The translations under genes and the position numbers were made by a program. From NCBI GenBank assembly GCA_017305055.1, contig JAFKMZ010000026.1, positions 1-47,273 on the forward strand: a stretch of DNA of 47,273 bases, given 5' to 3'. A model generated the notes under the pieces. It was given only the letters and a program-made list of their open reading frames with translations. It made no database searches and had not been told where the DNA came from. Numbering within the stretch: the stretch's first letter is position 1; each line of letters opens with the position of its first letter. Shown here in pieces: positions 28,069 through 37,015 of the stretch. This DNA comes from Lysobacterales bacterium. GTDB taxonomy: Bacteria > Pseudomonadota > Gammaproteobacteria > Xanthomonadales > Rhodanobacteraceae.

Positions 28069-28572
28069 TCAGTGCTGCGAGCCCGACTTCCAGCGATAAA
28101 ACTCGACGATATAGCCGCCTGGGTCGAGCACGCGGAATTCGGCATAGTCGCCGTGATGGCGAATGCCGTGCTGGAAATGCTTGGGATCCTCGCCGTTGTA
28201 CGGATACCACTCGATGCCCTTGATGGCGCTGACATAGTCGTACCACTGTTCCAGCTGACTGGTCTCGATCGCCAGCATGGCGCCCTTGTCCTTGACCGCC
28301 TTGAGCGCGCCCTTTGCTGCATCCACCAGGGCAATCTGCATGCCGGGGCCGGCCTCGACGATGACCACCCAGCCGTCGTCATAGATCACCGGGAAGCCGA
28401 GTTCCTGCGTATACCACTGCCTCGCGGCCGGCAGGTCCTGGTAATAGAAGTTGGTGACCAGCGCCTTCACTGGCGGCGGTCTGCGCGCTGGCGGCGCTGC
28501 CATCGACGCGCAGGCAAGACAGGCCAGCACCAGGCTGCAGGCGGCCAACATCGATTTACGCACAAAACCCAT
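28069..28572 (-). CDS. exported VOC-family (glyoxalase/bleomycin-resistance fold) protein
   Basis: The product has 167 residues. An N-terminal hydrophobic signal (MLAACSLVLACLACASMA) has several cysteines, but none sits in a convincing lipobox. The rest is a single vicinal-oxygen-chelate domain: VTNFYYQDLPAARQWYTQEL at the start, IYDDGWVVIVEAGPGMQIAL in the middle, and EFRVLDPGGYIVEFYRW at the end. The final E is the usual metal ligand. VOC proteins are usually cytoplasmic, so export is unusual. AGGAG lies about ten bases before ATG 28572. It precedes the alpha/beta hydrolase gene. Confidence 0.85.
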   Translation of the reverse strand: MGFVRKSMLAACSLVLACLACASMAAPPARRPPPVKALVTNFYYQDLPAARQWYTQELGFPVIYDDGWVVIVEAGPGMQIALVDAAKGALKAVKDKGAMLAIETSQLEQWYDYVSAIKGIEWYPYNGEDPKHFQHGIRHHGDYAEFRVLDPGGYIVEFYRWKSGSQH

Positions 28573-28585
28573 AGCCCATACGCTC

Positions 28586-29332
28586 CTAGGAAATCCTTTC
28601 GTTTGCCGTGACCTCGGGAGCCTCCACGTCACGCGGGAACAGGTAGCGGCTCACCAGCGCGGCGAGCACCGCGCCCACCAGTGGGGCGATGATGAACAAC
28701 CACAGCTGGCTCAGCGCCTCGCCACCCACGAACAGGGCCGGACCCAGGCTGCGCGCCGGGTTCACCGAGGTGCCGGTCAACGGGATGCCCACCAGGTGCA
28801 CGGTCGCCAATGCCAGGCCGATCGCCACGCCGCCGAGCTGCGGCCATGCCGCCTTGCGCGTCACCAGCAGCACGATGATGACGAACAGGAAGGTCAGCAC
28901 CGTTTCGGCAATGAAGGCGCCCAGCGCGTCCAGGCCAAGCATCGAACTGGCGCCAAATCCGTCGGCGCCCAGGCCAACCGTAGCCGTCGTGTAGTCCCTG
29001 GCGCCGGAGAACATCCACAGCAAGGTGGCAGCACCGGCAATACCGCCGACGAACTGCGCGATCCAGTAGCCCACCGCCTCGCCAATGCCGATCCGGCCGG
29101 CCACCCAGAAGCCCATGGTGACGGCGGGATTGATGTGCGCGCCGGAAATCGGGCCTATGCCATAGGCGAGGATCAGCATGACCAGGCCAAATGCCAGCGC
29201 GGTGGCGACGATCCCCGCCGAAGCACTTTGCCCTGCGAGTCCAAAACCAAAGGAAAGTGTGGCGACGCCAGCGCCCACGAATACCAATAATGCAGTGCCG
29301 AGCGCCTCGGCGACCAATTTGCGCGTATCCAT
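28586..29332 (-). CDS. aqpZ: aquaporin (MIP family, AqpZ-like water channel)
   Basis: The product has 248 residues and six transmembrane helices. NPA boxes are at 68-70 (GAHINPAVT) and 191-193 (GTSVNPARS). The selectivity filter reads F48, H179, T188 and R194, the water-selective combination of AqpZ rather than a glycerol facilitator. A ~20-residue loop after TM3 (SGARDYTTATVGLGADGFGA) follows the AqpZ pattern. A TATGAT -10-like hexamer is at 29369-29374 on this strand, and GGGGGA precedes ATG 29332. The stop lies 13 bases before the VOC gene start, so some read-through into that gene is likely. Confidence 0.93.
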   Translation of the reverse strand: MDTRKLVAEALGTALLVFVGAGVATLSFGFGLAGQSASAGIVATALAFGLVMLILAYGIGPISGAHINPAVTMGFWVAGRIGIGEAVGYWIAQFVGGIAGAATLLWMFSGARDYTTATVGLGADGFGASSMLGLDALGAFIAETVLTFLFVIIVLLVTRKAAWPQLGGVAIGLALATVHLVGIPLTGTSVNPARSLGPALFVGGEALSQLWLFIIAPLVGAVLAALVSRYLFPRDVEAPEVTANERIS

Positions 29333-29435
29333 GGAATCCCCCTGCGGCAGGTAGTGGTACACCGATCGATCATACATACAGCAGCATAAGAAAATGCGGT
29401 CTGACATACCATGCGGGGTGTGCCGCAGGCGCGCC

Positions 29436-30014
29436 TCAGGCGAGGCGCCAGCGCCCCAGCGGCACGTGCCGGGTCTGGCCGAGCAGGCTGTGCACCAGCA
29501 CGAACTCGCGGGCCTGCCAGGCAAGCGGCGCCACGTCCTGCATCACCACCGTGCGAGTGTCGTAGGCCAGGGTGACGTGTGGCTCGAACGGCGCGGCTGC
29601 GAACCGGCCCAGGCCGACCTCTCGCAGCTCCGTCGCCAGAGCCGCATGCAAGGCATGCAGGGGCGCATTGCCGCCGTGCGCCCGCAACACGAACGGCAAC
29701 TTGTCGCGCCGCCCGTTGAAACTGCCCACCTGATCGAAAGCCAGCTCGAAGGCCGCCATCTCCACCCGCGACGCGGCAACGGACACGGCATCCACCACTT
29801 CCTGGCGCAGGCCGACGGTATCGCCGAGATGAAACAACGTGACGTGCAGGCGCCCGGGCTGCACGGGCCTCCCGCGCAGACCATGGGCGGCACACTGCGC
29901 GGCGGCAAGCGTAGCCAGCGCGGCAGCCATGCCGGGATCGGGGAAGATCGCCAGGAACAGCCGATCCGTGGCCACTGAGGGCTGGAAGCCGGGAAGTGAC
30001 GTCTGTCGCGACAT
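29436..30014 (-). CDS. thpR: 2'-5' RNA ligase-type cyclic phosphodiesterase (ThpR/LigT)
   Basis: The product has 192 residues. Two HxT motifs define the 2H phosphoesterase fold: LHVTLFHLG at about 56 and PHVTLAYD at about 145. The N-terminus (DRLFLAIFPDPGMAAAL) matches the family start RLFFAI-P. Known members hydrolyse RNA 2',3'-cyclic phosphates and ligate tRNA halves in vitro. ATG 30014 lies 133 bases from the divergent CocE-type gene; its Shine-Dalgarno is weak (AAGAA). The frame extends far upstream but without family similarity. Confidence 0.9.
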   Translation of the reverse strand: MSRQTSLPGFQPSVATDRLFLAIFPDPGMAAALATLAAAQCAAHGLRGRPVQPGRLHVTLFHLGDTVGLRQEVVDAVSVAASRVEMAAFELAFDQVGSFNGRRDKLPFVLRAHGGNAPLHALHAALATELREVGLGRFAAAPFEPHVTLAYDTRTVVMQDVAPLAWQAREFVLVHSLLGQTRHVPLGRWRLA

Positions 30015-30147
30015 GCGGTTCTTGCCCAGAGCAGGGCACCCAAGGCTACGCCATGTTTGCAGCCAGTCCGGTAAATAGGAATCATTGGCTGCAGCACCCG
30101 GACGTGGTAGCTTGCCAGGGCTTCCACCATCACCGGGAACCCCAGAC

Positions 30148-32088
30148 ATGAAGAACGCCGCCTTGACCACGGCCTTCGTTTCGCTTGCCTGCATCCTGTC
30201 TGCCGTCGCCTTCGCGGCAGCTCCAGCCGGCCAGACGTCCGCCAAAGTCACCCCCGACATGATCCAGACCGGCTCGGACATCCCGGCCAACTGGGTCCAG
30301 CCCCAAGGCAACTTCGACTACGTCAAGCGCGACGTCATGATTCCGATGCGCGACGGCGTGAAGCTGCACACGGTGATCGTGATCCCGAAGGGCGGCCACG
30401 ACCTGCCGATCCTGCTCGAGCGTACGCCGTACAACGCCAGCGGCATGGCGCCCAACAACAGCCCGCACATGACCGAGGCGGTATGGTCTGGCGGCAGGGA
30501 TTGGGCGGCCGATGGGTACATCCTGGTGTGGCAGGACATCCGCGGCAAGTACGGCTCGGAAGGCAAATACGTCATGACCCGCCCGCCGATGGGGCCGCTC
30601 AACCCGACCAAGACCGACGACACCACCGATGCCTGGGACACCATCGACTGGCTGGTGAAGAACCTCAAGGAGTCGAATGGCAAGGTCGGGATGATCGGTT
30701 CGTCCTACGACGGCTGGACGGTCGCGATGGCCCTGCTCGGCCCGCATCCTGCACTGAAGGTTGCGGCGCCGGAAAGCCCGATGATCGACGGCTGGATGGG
30801 TGACGACTGGTACCACTACGGCGCGCTGCGCCAGCGCAACCTCGACTACTTCATCGGCCAGAGCAGCAAGCAGGGCCGGGGCGAGAGCATTCCGCGCGCA
30901 AACTACGACGACTACACCAACTTCCTCGAGGCGGGTTCGGCCGGCGCCTACGCCGAGGCCAATGGCATGACCCAACTGCCATTCTGGAACCGCTTTGCCG
31001 CGCACCCGGCCTACGACGCCTTCTGGCAGCTGCAGGCGCTGGACAAGTTGCTGGCCGCCAAGCCATCGAACGTGCCCACCATGTGGCTGCAGGGCATGTG
31101 GGACCAGGAGGACATCTACGGTGCCGTGCATGCCTTTGAAGCGCTGAAGAAGGCCGGCCACGGCGCCAACAACCACCTGGTGATCGGTCCCTGGTGGCAC
31201 AGCCAGATCAACCGCGAGGGCTGGAACATGGGCCCGCTCAAGTGGCCGGGCGACACTACCGCCGCGTTCCGCCGCAACGTCATGATCCCCTGGTTCAACC
31301 ACTACCTGCGCGGCACGCCACTGCCCCAGGCCCTGCCCCAGGCGCTGATCTACAACCCGGTGCAGCAACGCTGGGACGGCTTCGCCGACTGGAAGGCAGC
31401 CAGCGACCAGCAGCTCACCCCGCTCTACCTGCAGGCAGACCTGGGCCTGGGCTTCCAGGCCCCCACTGGCGGCAGCGACAGCTACGTCTCCGACCCGGCC
31501 AAGCCGGTTTCCTACCTGCCCCGCCCGACCCTGGCGCGGGACACCCGCTGGCGCACCTGGCTGGTCGAGGACCAGCGCTTCGTGGCAGACCGCCCCGACG
31601 TGCTGTCCTACACCACGCCGGTGCTGACCAAGAGCGTCGTGATCCAGGGCGCACCGATCGCCGACATCCACGCCAGGACCACCGGCACCGACGGCGACTT
31701 CGTGGTCAAGTTGATCGACGTCTACCCCGACGTCGACCCCGATCAGCCGGAGATGGGCGGCTACCAGTTCCCGGTCGCGTTGGACATCTTCCGCGGGCGC
31801 TACCGGCAGAGCTTCTCCGATCCCTCGCCGATCCCGGCCAACCAGGTGCAGCAGTACAAGTTCCGTCTGCCGACGGTGAACTACGAGTTCAAGCCCGGCC
31901 ACCGCATCATGGTGCAGATCCAGTCGAGCCTGTTCCCGCTCTACGACCGCAACCCGCAGACCTACGTGCCGAGCATCCTGTTCGCCAAGCCGGCCGACTA
32001 CCAGAAGGCCACGATCACCATCGAGCACGGCCCCGACGGACGCAGCGCAGTGCTGTTGCCGGTGGTGGAAACAGGCAGCGACGGCTGA
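30148..32088 (+). CDS. secreted CocE/NonD hydrolase (X-Pro dipeptidyl-peptidase S15 fold)
   Basis: The product has 646 residues with a signal peptide (LTTAFVSLACILSAVAFAAA). The N-terminal catalytic domain has VMIPMRDGVKLHTVIVIPKG, nucleophile S186 in GMIGSSYDGW, aspartate D319 in QGMWDQED and H351 in GPWWHS. The C-terminal jelly-roll (PepX_C) has HRIMVQIQSSLFPLYDRNP. Relatives are cocaine esterase, glutaryl-7-ACA acylase and alpha-amino acid ester hydrolases; the natural substrate is probably an acyl ester or amide. ATG 30148 opens the signal peptide. The stop codon lies inside a perfect 11-bp stem-loop (32078-32101). Confidence 0.93.
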   Translation: MKNAALTTAFVSLACILSAVAFAAAPAGQTSAKVTPDMIQTGSDIPANWVQPQGNFDYVKRDVMIPMRDGVKLHTVIVIPKGGHDLPILLERTPYNASGMAPNNSPHMTEAVWSGGRDWAADGYILVWQDIRGKYGSEGKYVMTRPPMGPLNPTKTDDTTDAWDTIDWLVKNLKESNGKVGMIGSSYDGWTVAMALLGPHPALKVAAPESPMIDGWMGDDWYHYGALRQRNLDYFIGQSSKQGRGESIPRANYDDYTNFLEAGSAGAYAEANGMTQLPFWNRFAAHPAYDAFWQLQALDKLLAAKPSNVPTMWLQGMWDQEDIYGAVHAFEALKKAGHGANNHLVIGPWWHSQINREGWNMGPLKWPGDTTAAFRRNVMIPWFNHYLRGTPLPQALPQALIYNPVQQRWDGFADWKAASDQQLTPLYLQADLGLGFQAPTGGSDSYVSDPAKPVSYLPRPTLARDTRWRTWLVEDQRFVADRPDVLSYTTPVLTKSVVIQGAPIADIHARTTGTDGDFVVKLIDVYPDVDPDQPEMGGYQFPVALDIFRGRYRQSFSDPSPIPANQVQQYKFRLPTVNYEFKPGHRIMVQIQSSLFPLYDRNPQTYVPSILFAKPADYQKATITIEHGPDGRSAVLLPVVETGSDG

Positions 32089-32101
32089 TTTCAGCCGTCG
32101 C
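32078..32101 (+). terminator. stem-loop spanning the stop codon of the CocE-type gene
   Basis: GCGACGGCTGA-TT-TCAGCCGTCGC is a perfect 11-base inverted repeat that contains the TGA stop at 32086-32088. No T-run follows. It may stabilise the transcript end or act as a weak terminator before the amidohydrolase gene. Confidence 0.45.
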
Positions 32102-32247
32102 TTCGCGGGGCGTGCCGCGGCACCAGGTGTCGCGACGCACCTCGGCGATCGCGGGGACGGTCATGCCGCCCCCGCTCGTCCGGCGCTACAGTAGGCGCCC
32201 GGTCCCGTGACCGGAATACGCGCCATCGCCGAGCGGGGAGTATCGCC

Positions 32248-33750
32248 ATGCGACACATGCGGATGCTTGCGGCAGCCTTGTCCCTGTCGATCTGCGCGGG
32301 CGCAGCGCACGCCGCGACCCTCGATCTGACTCCCATCGTCCTGCCAGCGGCCGTGGCTCCGGACCAGGCCATGCGGCGCTTCGTCCAGGTCGATGCGCCC
32401 ATCGTGGCGCTGACCCACGTGCGCGTGATCGACGGCAGCGGCGCACCGGCACGCACCAACCAGACCCTCCTGATCGAGCACGGCAAGATTGCCGCGCTGG
32501 GCGCCGACGGCCTGCCCATCCCCGCCGGCGCCAAGCGGATCGACCTCACCGGGCATACCGTATTCCCCGGCCTGGTCGGCATGCACGACCACCTGTTCTA
32601 CATCGCGCGGCCCAACCTCGACGCGCAGCTGCACAGCGAGCCGCCGCTGATCGTGCCGGAAATGGCCTACTCGGCGCCGCGCCTGTACCTGGCCAACGGC
32701 GTCACCACGCTGCGCACCACCGGCAGCGTCGAGCCATACACCGACCTCAACCTCAAGCGCCTGATCGACACGGGCAAGCTGCCCGGCCCACACATGGACG
32801 TGACCGGCCCGTACCTGGAAGGCTCGGGCTCGTATTTCATCCAGATGCACCCCATCCGCGACGCTGAAGACGCCAAGGAAACCGTGGCGTTCTGGGCCAG
32901 GCAGGGCGTGACTTCGTTCAAGGCGTACATGAACATCACCCGCGCCGAACTGAAGGCCGCGGTGGACGAGGCGCACCGCCTGGGGCTGAAGGTGACCGGC
33001 CACCTGTGCGCGGTGACCTATCGCGAGGCCGCCGAAGCCGGCATCGACGACCTCGAGCACGGCTTCTTCGTCAACACCGAACACGATCCCGGCAAGGCGC
33101 CGGACCACTGCAGCGCCTCCGACGGCCTGCAGACGCTGTATGCCATGGATCCACAAGGCAGCGAGGCCAAGGCCCTGATCGGCGACCTGGTGGCGCACCA
33201 CGTCGCCATCACCTCGACGCTGCCGGTGTTCGAGCAGATGGTGCCGAAGCACTCGCCGCTGTGGCCGGAGGCCATGGCCACGCTCAGCCCCCAGGCCAGG
33301 CACGACTACCTGCTGCTGCGCGCCCATACCGACGCGCTGCCACCGGAACAGGCCAAGCGGGCCAGCATCACCTTCCAGCACGGCATGGCCATGGAACGCG
33401 CCTTTGCCGCCGCCGGCGGCCTGCTGCTGGCCGGGCCCGATCCCACCGGCAACGGCGGCGTGATCCCGGGCTTCGGCGACCTGCGCGGCGTGCAGCTGCT
33501 GGTCGAGGAGGGCTTCACGCCCGAGCAGGCGATCCACATCGCCAGCTACAACGGTGCCGCCTACCTCGGGCTGCAGGAGCGGATCGGCTCGATCGCCGCG
33601 GGCAAGGACGCCGACCTGGTGGTGGTGAAAGGCGACCCCGCGCAACGCATCGACGATATCCGGAACGTCGAGACCGTGTTCAAGGATGGCGTCGGCTACG
33701 ACACGCGGGCGCTGCTGGAATCGGTGCGGGGACGCTACGGCGAATACTAA
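32248..33750 (+). CDS. exported metal-dependent amidohydrolase
   Basis: The product has 500 residues with a signal peptide (RMLAAALSLSICAGAAHAA). The amidohydrolase superfamily pattern is present: an N-terminal beta-sandwich strand (THVRVIDGSGAP), H113 and H115 in GLVGMHDHLF, a likely carboxylated lysine in VTSFKAYM, further His ligands in TGHLC and EHGFF, an aspartate in GPDPTG, and the C-terminal GSIAAGKDADLVVVKGDP. Relatives are imidazolonepropionase-like and Xaa-Pro dipeptidase-type amidohydrolases. GGGGAG lies upstream of ATG 32248, and a TACAGT -10-like hexamer is at 32187-32192. A strong terminator follows at once. Confidence 0.92.
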   Translation: MRHMRMLAAALSLSICAGAAHAATLDLTPIVLPAAVAPDQAMRRFVQVDAPIVALTHVRVIDGSGAPARTNQTLLIEHGKIAALGADGLPIPAGAKRIDLTGHTVFPGLVGMHDHLFYIARPNLDAQLHSEPPLIVPEMAYSAPRLYLANGVTTLRTTGSVEPYTDLNLKRLIDTGKLPGPHMDVTGPYLEGSGSYFIQMHPIRDAEDAKETVAFWARQGVTSFKAYMNITRAELKAAVDEAHRLGLKVTGHLCAVTYREAAEAGIDDLEHGFFVNTEHDPGKAPDHCSASDGLQTLYAMDPQGSEAKALIGDLVAHHVAITSTLPVFEQMVPKHSPLWPEAMATLSPQARHDYLLLRAHTDALPPEQAKRASITFQHGMAMERAFAAAGGLLLAGPDPTGNGGVIPGFGDLRGVQLLVEEGFTPEQAIHIASYNGAAYLGLQERIGSIAAGKDADLVVVKGDPAQRIDDIRNVETVFKDGVGYDTRALLESVRGRYGEY

Positions 33751-33801
33751 AAGAGGGGTGTGGCAAATCAAGTTGCTACTTGATTTGCCACGCCCCTTCT
33801 T
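33751..33801. terminator. strong rho-independent terminator
   Basis: The arms 33751-33772 and 33779-33801 pair through GGGG, a T.G wobble, then GTGGCAAATCAAG with CTTGATTTGCCAC, around a TTGCTA loop. The stem flank is AAGA/TTCTT, giving a short T-rich tail on the plus strand. It begins directly after the amidohydrolase stop. Confidence 0.85.
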
Positions 33802-33954
33802 ATCCGCATGACCGCCCAGGGGCGAGCTGATTTTCTCCAGCATGCGTCAACGCTGGATCGGGCCGGCGGCGCGCCCGATGTCCGCAAGCGGCGCATCACG
33901 CTGGGCCACCGGGGCATACGCATCAATGCCTTCCATCTCCAACACGGATGGTCA

Positions 33955-33981
33955 GGGCATGGGGCATGGGGCATGGGGCAT
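33955..33981. repeat. 7-base tandem repeat (GGGGCAT, almost 4 units)
   Basis: One GGGCAT unit is followed by three perfect GGGGCAT units in the 245-base spacer after the terminator and before the cardiolipin synthase gene. The array ends 65 bases before that start codon, near a TTATAG -10-like element at 34006-34011. Copy-number change by slippage would alter promoter spacing. Confidence 0.75.
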
Positions 33982-34046
33982 GGGATATTAACCAGCCACG
34001 TCCCTTTATAGACTGGTGACGCACTGTCATCGAGCCTGGGACCAGC

Positions 34047-35483
34047 ATGCCGGCAACCACGATCTGGATCGTCGTCTACACGATCGCCCATCTCGCCGTG
34101 ATCGTGCGCGCCATCACGCTTCCGGACCGGGAACCGGCGTCGCGGGCAGCCTGGGTGCTGGTCCTCGTCTTCGTGCCCGTCGTCGGTATCGTCGCGTACC
34201 TCCTGTTCGGCGAGCCGTGGGTCGCGCGGCGGTTCCGGCGCAAGGCAAACGCAGCCACGGTCGAGATGGCGTCCGCGGCATGTACGGATATCCCTTCGAC
34301 GCTGGATGCGGTGCCGGACCGGTTCCGGTCCGTATTCAAGGCCTGCGCGCTGCTCGGCGATGGCCGCGGCAGCAGCGGCAACAGGGCAACCCTGGCGGCC
34401 GATTCCAACGCCGCCATCGACGCGATGGTCAGGGATTTCGACCAGGCGCGCGAAACCATCCATCTGTCGTTCTACATCTGGCTTGCGGACCACAATGGGC
34501 TCAAGGTGGTCGATGCGCTCCGGCGCGCGGCCACCCGCGGCGTCACCTGCCGCGTGGTGGCGGACCAGATTGGATCGCAGGCCCTGATCCGCTCGGAACA
34601 CTGGGAGGCGATGCGCAAGGCCGGTGTGGGGCTGTGCGCGTCCATGAAACTCTCGCTCGGGCTGCAGCTGGTGTTTGGCAGCCGCATCGACCTGCGCAAC
34701 CATCGCAAGATCGTGGTGGTCGACAACCGCATCGCCTACTGCGGCAGCCAGAACTGCGCGGATCCGGAGTTCCGCATCAAGGCGAAATTCGCGCCCTGGG
34801 TCGACATCATGCTCAGGTTCGAAGGGCCGGTCGTGCTCCAGAACCAGCGCCTGTTCGCGACCCATTGGATGGTGGAAACCGGCGAGGATGCGCACGCGCT
34901 GTATGACGTGCCAGAGCCAGGAGCCATGCCGGACGGCTTCCCGGCAATCGCCTTCGGCACCGGTCCGATGTCGCCCAAGGGGGCGATGACGGACGTGTTC
35001 GTGGCCCTGCTGTACGCCGCCGAGCGCGAAGTCGTGATCTCGACCCCGTATTTCGTGCCCGATGCACCACTGCTGGCGGCGCTGACATTCTGCGCGCGAC
35101 GCGGCGTGGCCACGACGCTGATCCTGCCTGCACGCAACGACTCGTGGGAAGTGTCGGCGATCAGCAAGGCCCACTATCCGCAGCTCGTCGAAGCCGGCGT
35201 CAGGGTGTTCGAGTTCCGCGGTGGCCTGCTCCACGCCAAGACGCTGGTGGTGGACCGGACGGTGGCGCTGGTCGGCTCGGCCAACATGGACCGGCGCAGC
35301 CTCGATCTCAACTTCGAGAACAACACCGTGCTGTGCTCACCCGAAGTGTCCGCTGAAATCCGGGCGCGTCAGGACACCTATCTCGCCGCTGCCGACGCAG
35401 TGTCGACCACGGCCGTCCTGCAACGACCGTTGCCACAGCGGATCTGGGAGAACGTCATCACCATGTTCGGCCCGCTTTTTTGA
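34047..35483 (+). CDS. cls: cardiolipin synthase (phospholipase D superfamily)
   Basis: The product has 478 residues. Two N-terminal transmembrane helices (TIWIVVYTIAHLAVIV and AWVLVLVFVPVVGIVAYLLF) precede two PLD half-sites. HKD1 is H219-K221-D226 (NHRKIVVVDN) and HKD2 is H396-K398-D403 (LLHAKTLVVDR). This is the ClsA layout; the enzyme joins two phosphatidylglycerols into cardiolipin at the inner membrane. It lacks a strong Shine-Dalgarno. The terminator and tandem repeat upstream isolate it as a single-gene unit. Confidence 0.93.
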   Translation: MPATTIWIVVYTIAHLAVIVRAITLPDREPASRAAWVLVLVFVPVVGIVAYLLFGEPWVARRFRRKANAATVEMASAACTDIPSTLDAVPDRFRSVFKACALLGDGRGSSGNRATLAADSNAAIDAMVRDFDQARETIHLSFYIWLADHNGLKVVDALRRAATRGVTCRVVADQIGSQALIRSEHWEAMRKAGVGLCASMKLSLGLQLVFGSRIDLRNHRKIVVVDNRIAYCGSQNCADPEFRIKAKFAPWVDIMLRFEGPVVLQNQRLFATHWMVETGEDAHALYDVPEPGAMPDGFPAIAFGTGPMSPKGAMTDVFVALLYAAEREVVISTPYFVPDAPLLAALTFCARRGVATTLILPARNDSWEVSAISKAHYPQLVEAGVRVFEFRGGLLHAKTLVVDRTVALVGSANMDRRSLDLNFENNTVLCSPEVSAEIRARQDTYLAAADAVSTTAVLQRPLPQRIWENVITMFGPLF

Positions 35484-35902
35484 CGGTGGCCATCGCGTCA
35501 GCGCGGTCAGCGCCGCGTTGCTGCCACGCATGTGCGCCGATGACTCCCGGTCGATGCGCACGGCGTTGGCGATCGCACGCACATGGTGTTTCACGCCACC
35601 GGGCGTGACGCACGCCAGCTTGGCCTGCGCGCTTTCCACCGCCGGCGCCGTTCCGACAAGGGTTTGCCCTCCCTTGATTCCCAGCGTTAGTGATCGGTTA
35701 GACCGCCGTGACGACTTTGCCGCGTGTCGTGGCGCCCAATGACCGGGCGCGTTGGTGACGCAGCGGTATCGCCTGATCGGCCGGTGCCACTTCGGATAGA
35801 TGCGCTCGCAACCTGCGCTGCGCTGCCAGTCGACTGTCGCTCCGTCAGGCAGACGTCAGCAGATTGAAGCGCAACCCCATTTATTCCATTCAGGAGAACA
35901 GC
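35484..35902. other. intergenic region without a confident gene
   Basis: About 420 bases separate the cardiolipin synthase stop from the next gene. A minus-strand frame (about 35337-35639) enters the cls gene and shows no family I recognise. No terminator with a T-run and no repeat is evident. The last 40 bases are AT-richer and hold the AGGAG site for the downstream gene. Confidence 0.5.
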
Positions 35903-36898
35903 ATGATTCCGATGAACCGACACCTCGAACGGCGCCGCATGGGACTATCTGCCGTGCTGCTTGGCCTCGTCGCCGGACTGGTGGTTGTGCCGGTCGCGCA
36001 ATCGGCCCCCGACACGCAGGCGGCCAGCCTGTCCACGGCGCCAAACATGGGTACGCCCGAGGGGACAGCGGCACTGGTGAAGACGGCATCCGCCCTTGGC
36101 CTTGGCGCTGGCGAGTTTCATCTCGGCATGCCGGCCGACGAGGCCATCGCCACCTTGAAATCCCAGGGCTATCTCGCCAACCCGGCCCCGGAGGTGGGTG
36201 TTTTCTCTTTCGGCATCAGCCAGGTGCCCGATCAGGCATTTGTCGGCGGGGCCGCAGGCTTCCTGGGCAACACTGCCGGGAGTATCACGACCACCGTCAA
36301 CCTGAACTTCACCATGTACCCGAACACGCCGGTGGTATCGGCGATCGAGCGCCGCATTGTCTATCCCGAGTCGAAGGCGCCAACGATTGCGACCACTCTC
36401 GCCGCACTGCGCAAGAAATACGGGCCGGAGAGCAAGACGACCCACGAGACCCTGTTCTGGTTTTATGACCACCAGGGACATCGCCTGTCGAAGGCGGCCA
36501 TTGACCACCTGCAGCGGAGCTGCCCGCAAATATCCGCCAGCAGCGCCATCGAGCCCATCGGTGACCGTGGCCATGTAGCCGACCGGATCACCCAAGGTTT
36601 TCCTGGCATCAGCGGCATCAACCTCATTTGCCTGAATGCGCTCTACGTCACGGCGTCCATGTCAGGAAAGAGCATTGCCAATGGTCAACGTTCCTCCGCT
36701 GCTCAAGGCTGGGACAAGGTATCCGAGGATTTGATGACGCAGCTGATCGTCGACATCTACGACATGCCACTGGAGTACAGCGCGAGCACGGTGTCACGCA
36801 ACCTCATCGAGCACAACGACGCGGCAAAGAAACAAAAGGAAAGCGATGCCGCGAAACGACGCCCGGTGGATGTCGGCGAAGAGGACGCAGCCAAGTAG
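35903..36898 (+). CDS. exported protein of unknown function
   Basis: The product has 331 residues. A basic N-terminus (MNRHLERRRM) and a hydrophobic stretch (GLSAVLLGLVAGLVVVPVAQ) form a signal peptide. The mature protein starts with a low-complexity Ala/Thr-rich linker and then a segment FHLGMPADEAIATLKSQGY, reminiscent of SmpA/BamE-like or DUF repeats that begin with 'G-x-s-xxevxxxLgxp'. Two cysteines lie in QRSCPQ and LICLNA. The C-terminus is a charged Lys/Glu-rich tail. AGGAGAA lies six bases before ATG 35903. I do not recognise the family and give no function. Confidence 0.75.
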   Translation: MIPMNRHLERRRMGLSAVLLGLVAGLVVVPVAQSAPDTQAASLSTAPNMGTPEGTAALVKTASALGLGAGEFHLGMPADEAIATLKSQGYLANPAPEVGVFSFGISQVPDQAFVGGAAGFLGNTAGSITTTVNLNFTMYPNTPVVSAIERRIVYPESKAPTIATTLAALRKKYGPESKTTHETLFWFYDHQGHRLSKAAIDHLQRSCPQISASSAIEPIGDRGHVADRITQGFPGISGINLICLNALYVTASMSGKSIANGQRSSAAQGWDKVSEDLMTQLIVDIYDMPLEYSASTVSRNLIEHNDAAKKQKESDAAKRRPVDVGEEDAAK

Positions 36899-37015
36899 GC
36901 CCGTGCCCACCCAATCCCGGCCTCCCACCCGGCCGCCACCGGCGCCCGGGGTGCCCTGTTCGCCACAGTTTCCCCAGCATGTCACCATGGGCGACGGATT
37001 GCCGAGGACAGACGG

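Noticed and set aside
33955-33981. CRISPR-like array
   Set aside because: Units are seven bases and contiguous with no spacers; a simple tandem repeat.
33808-34011. 67-residue plus-strand frame over the heptamer repeat
   Set aside because: Its C-terminal part merely translates the tandem repeat; no signal of coding.
35337-35639. 100-residue minus-strand frame at the cls 3' end
   Set aside because: About half lies antisense to cls and no family is recognised; kept only as a note in the intergenic entry.
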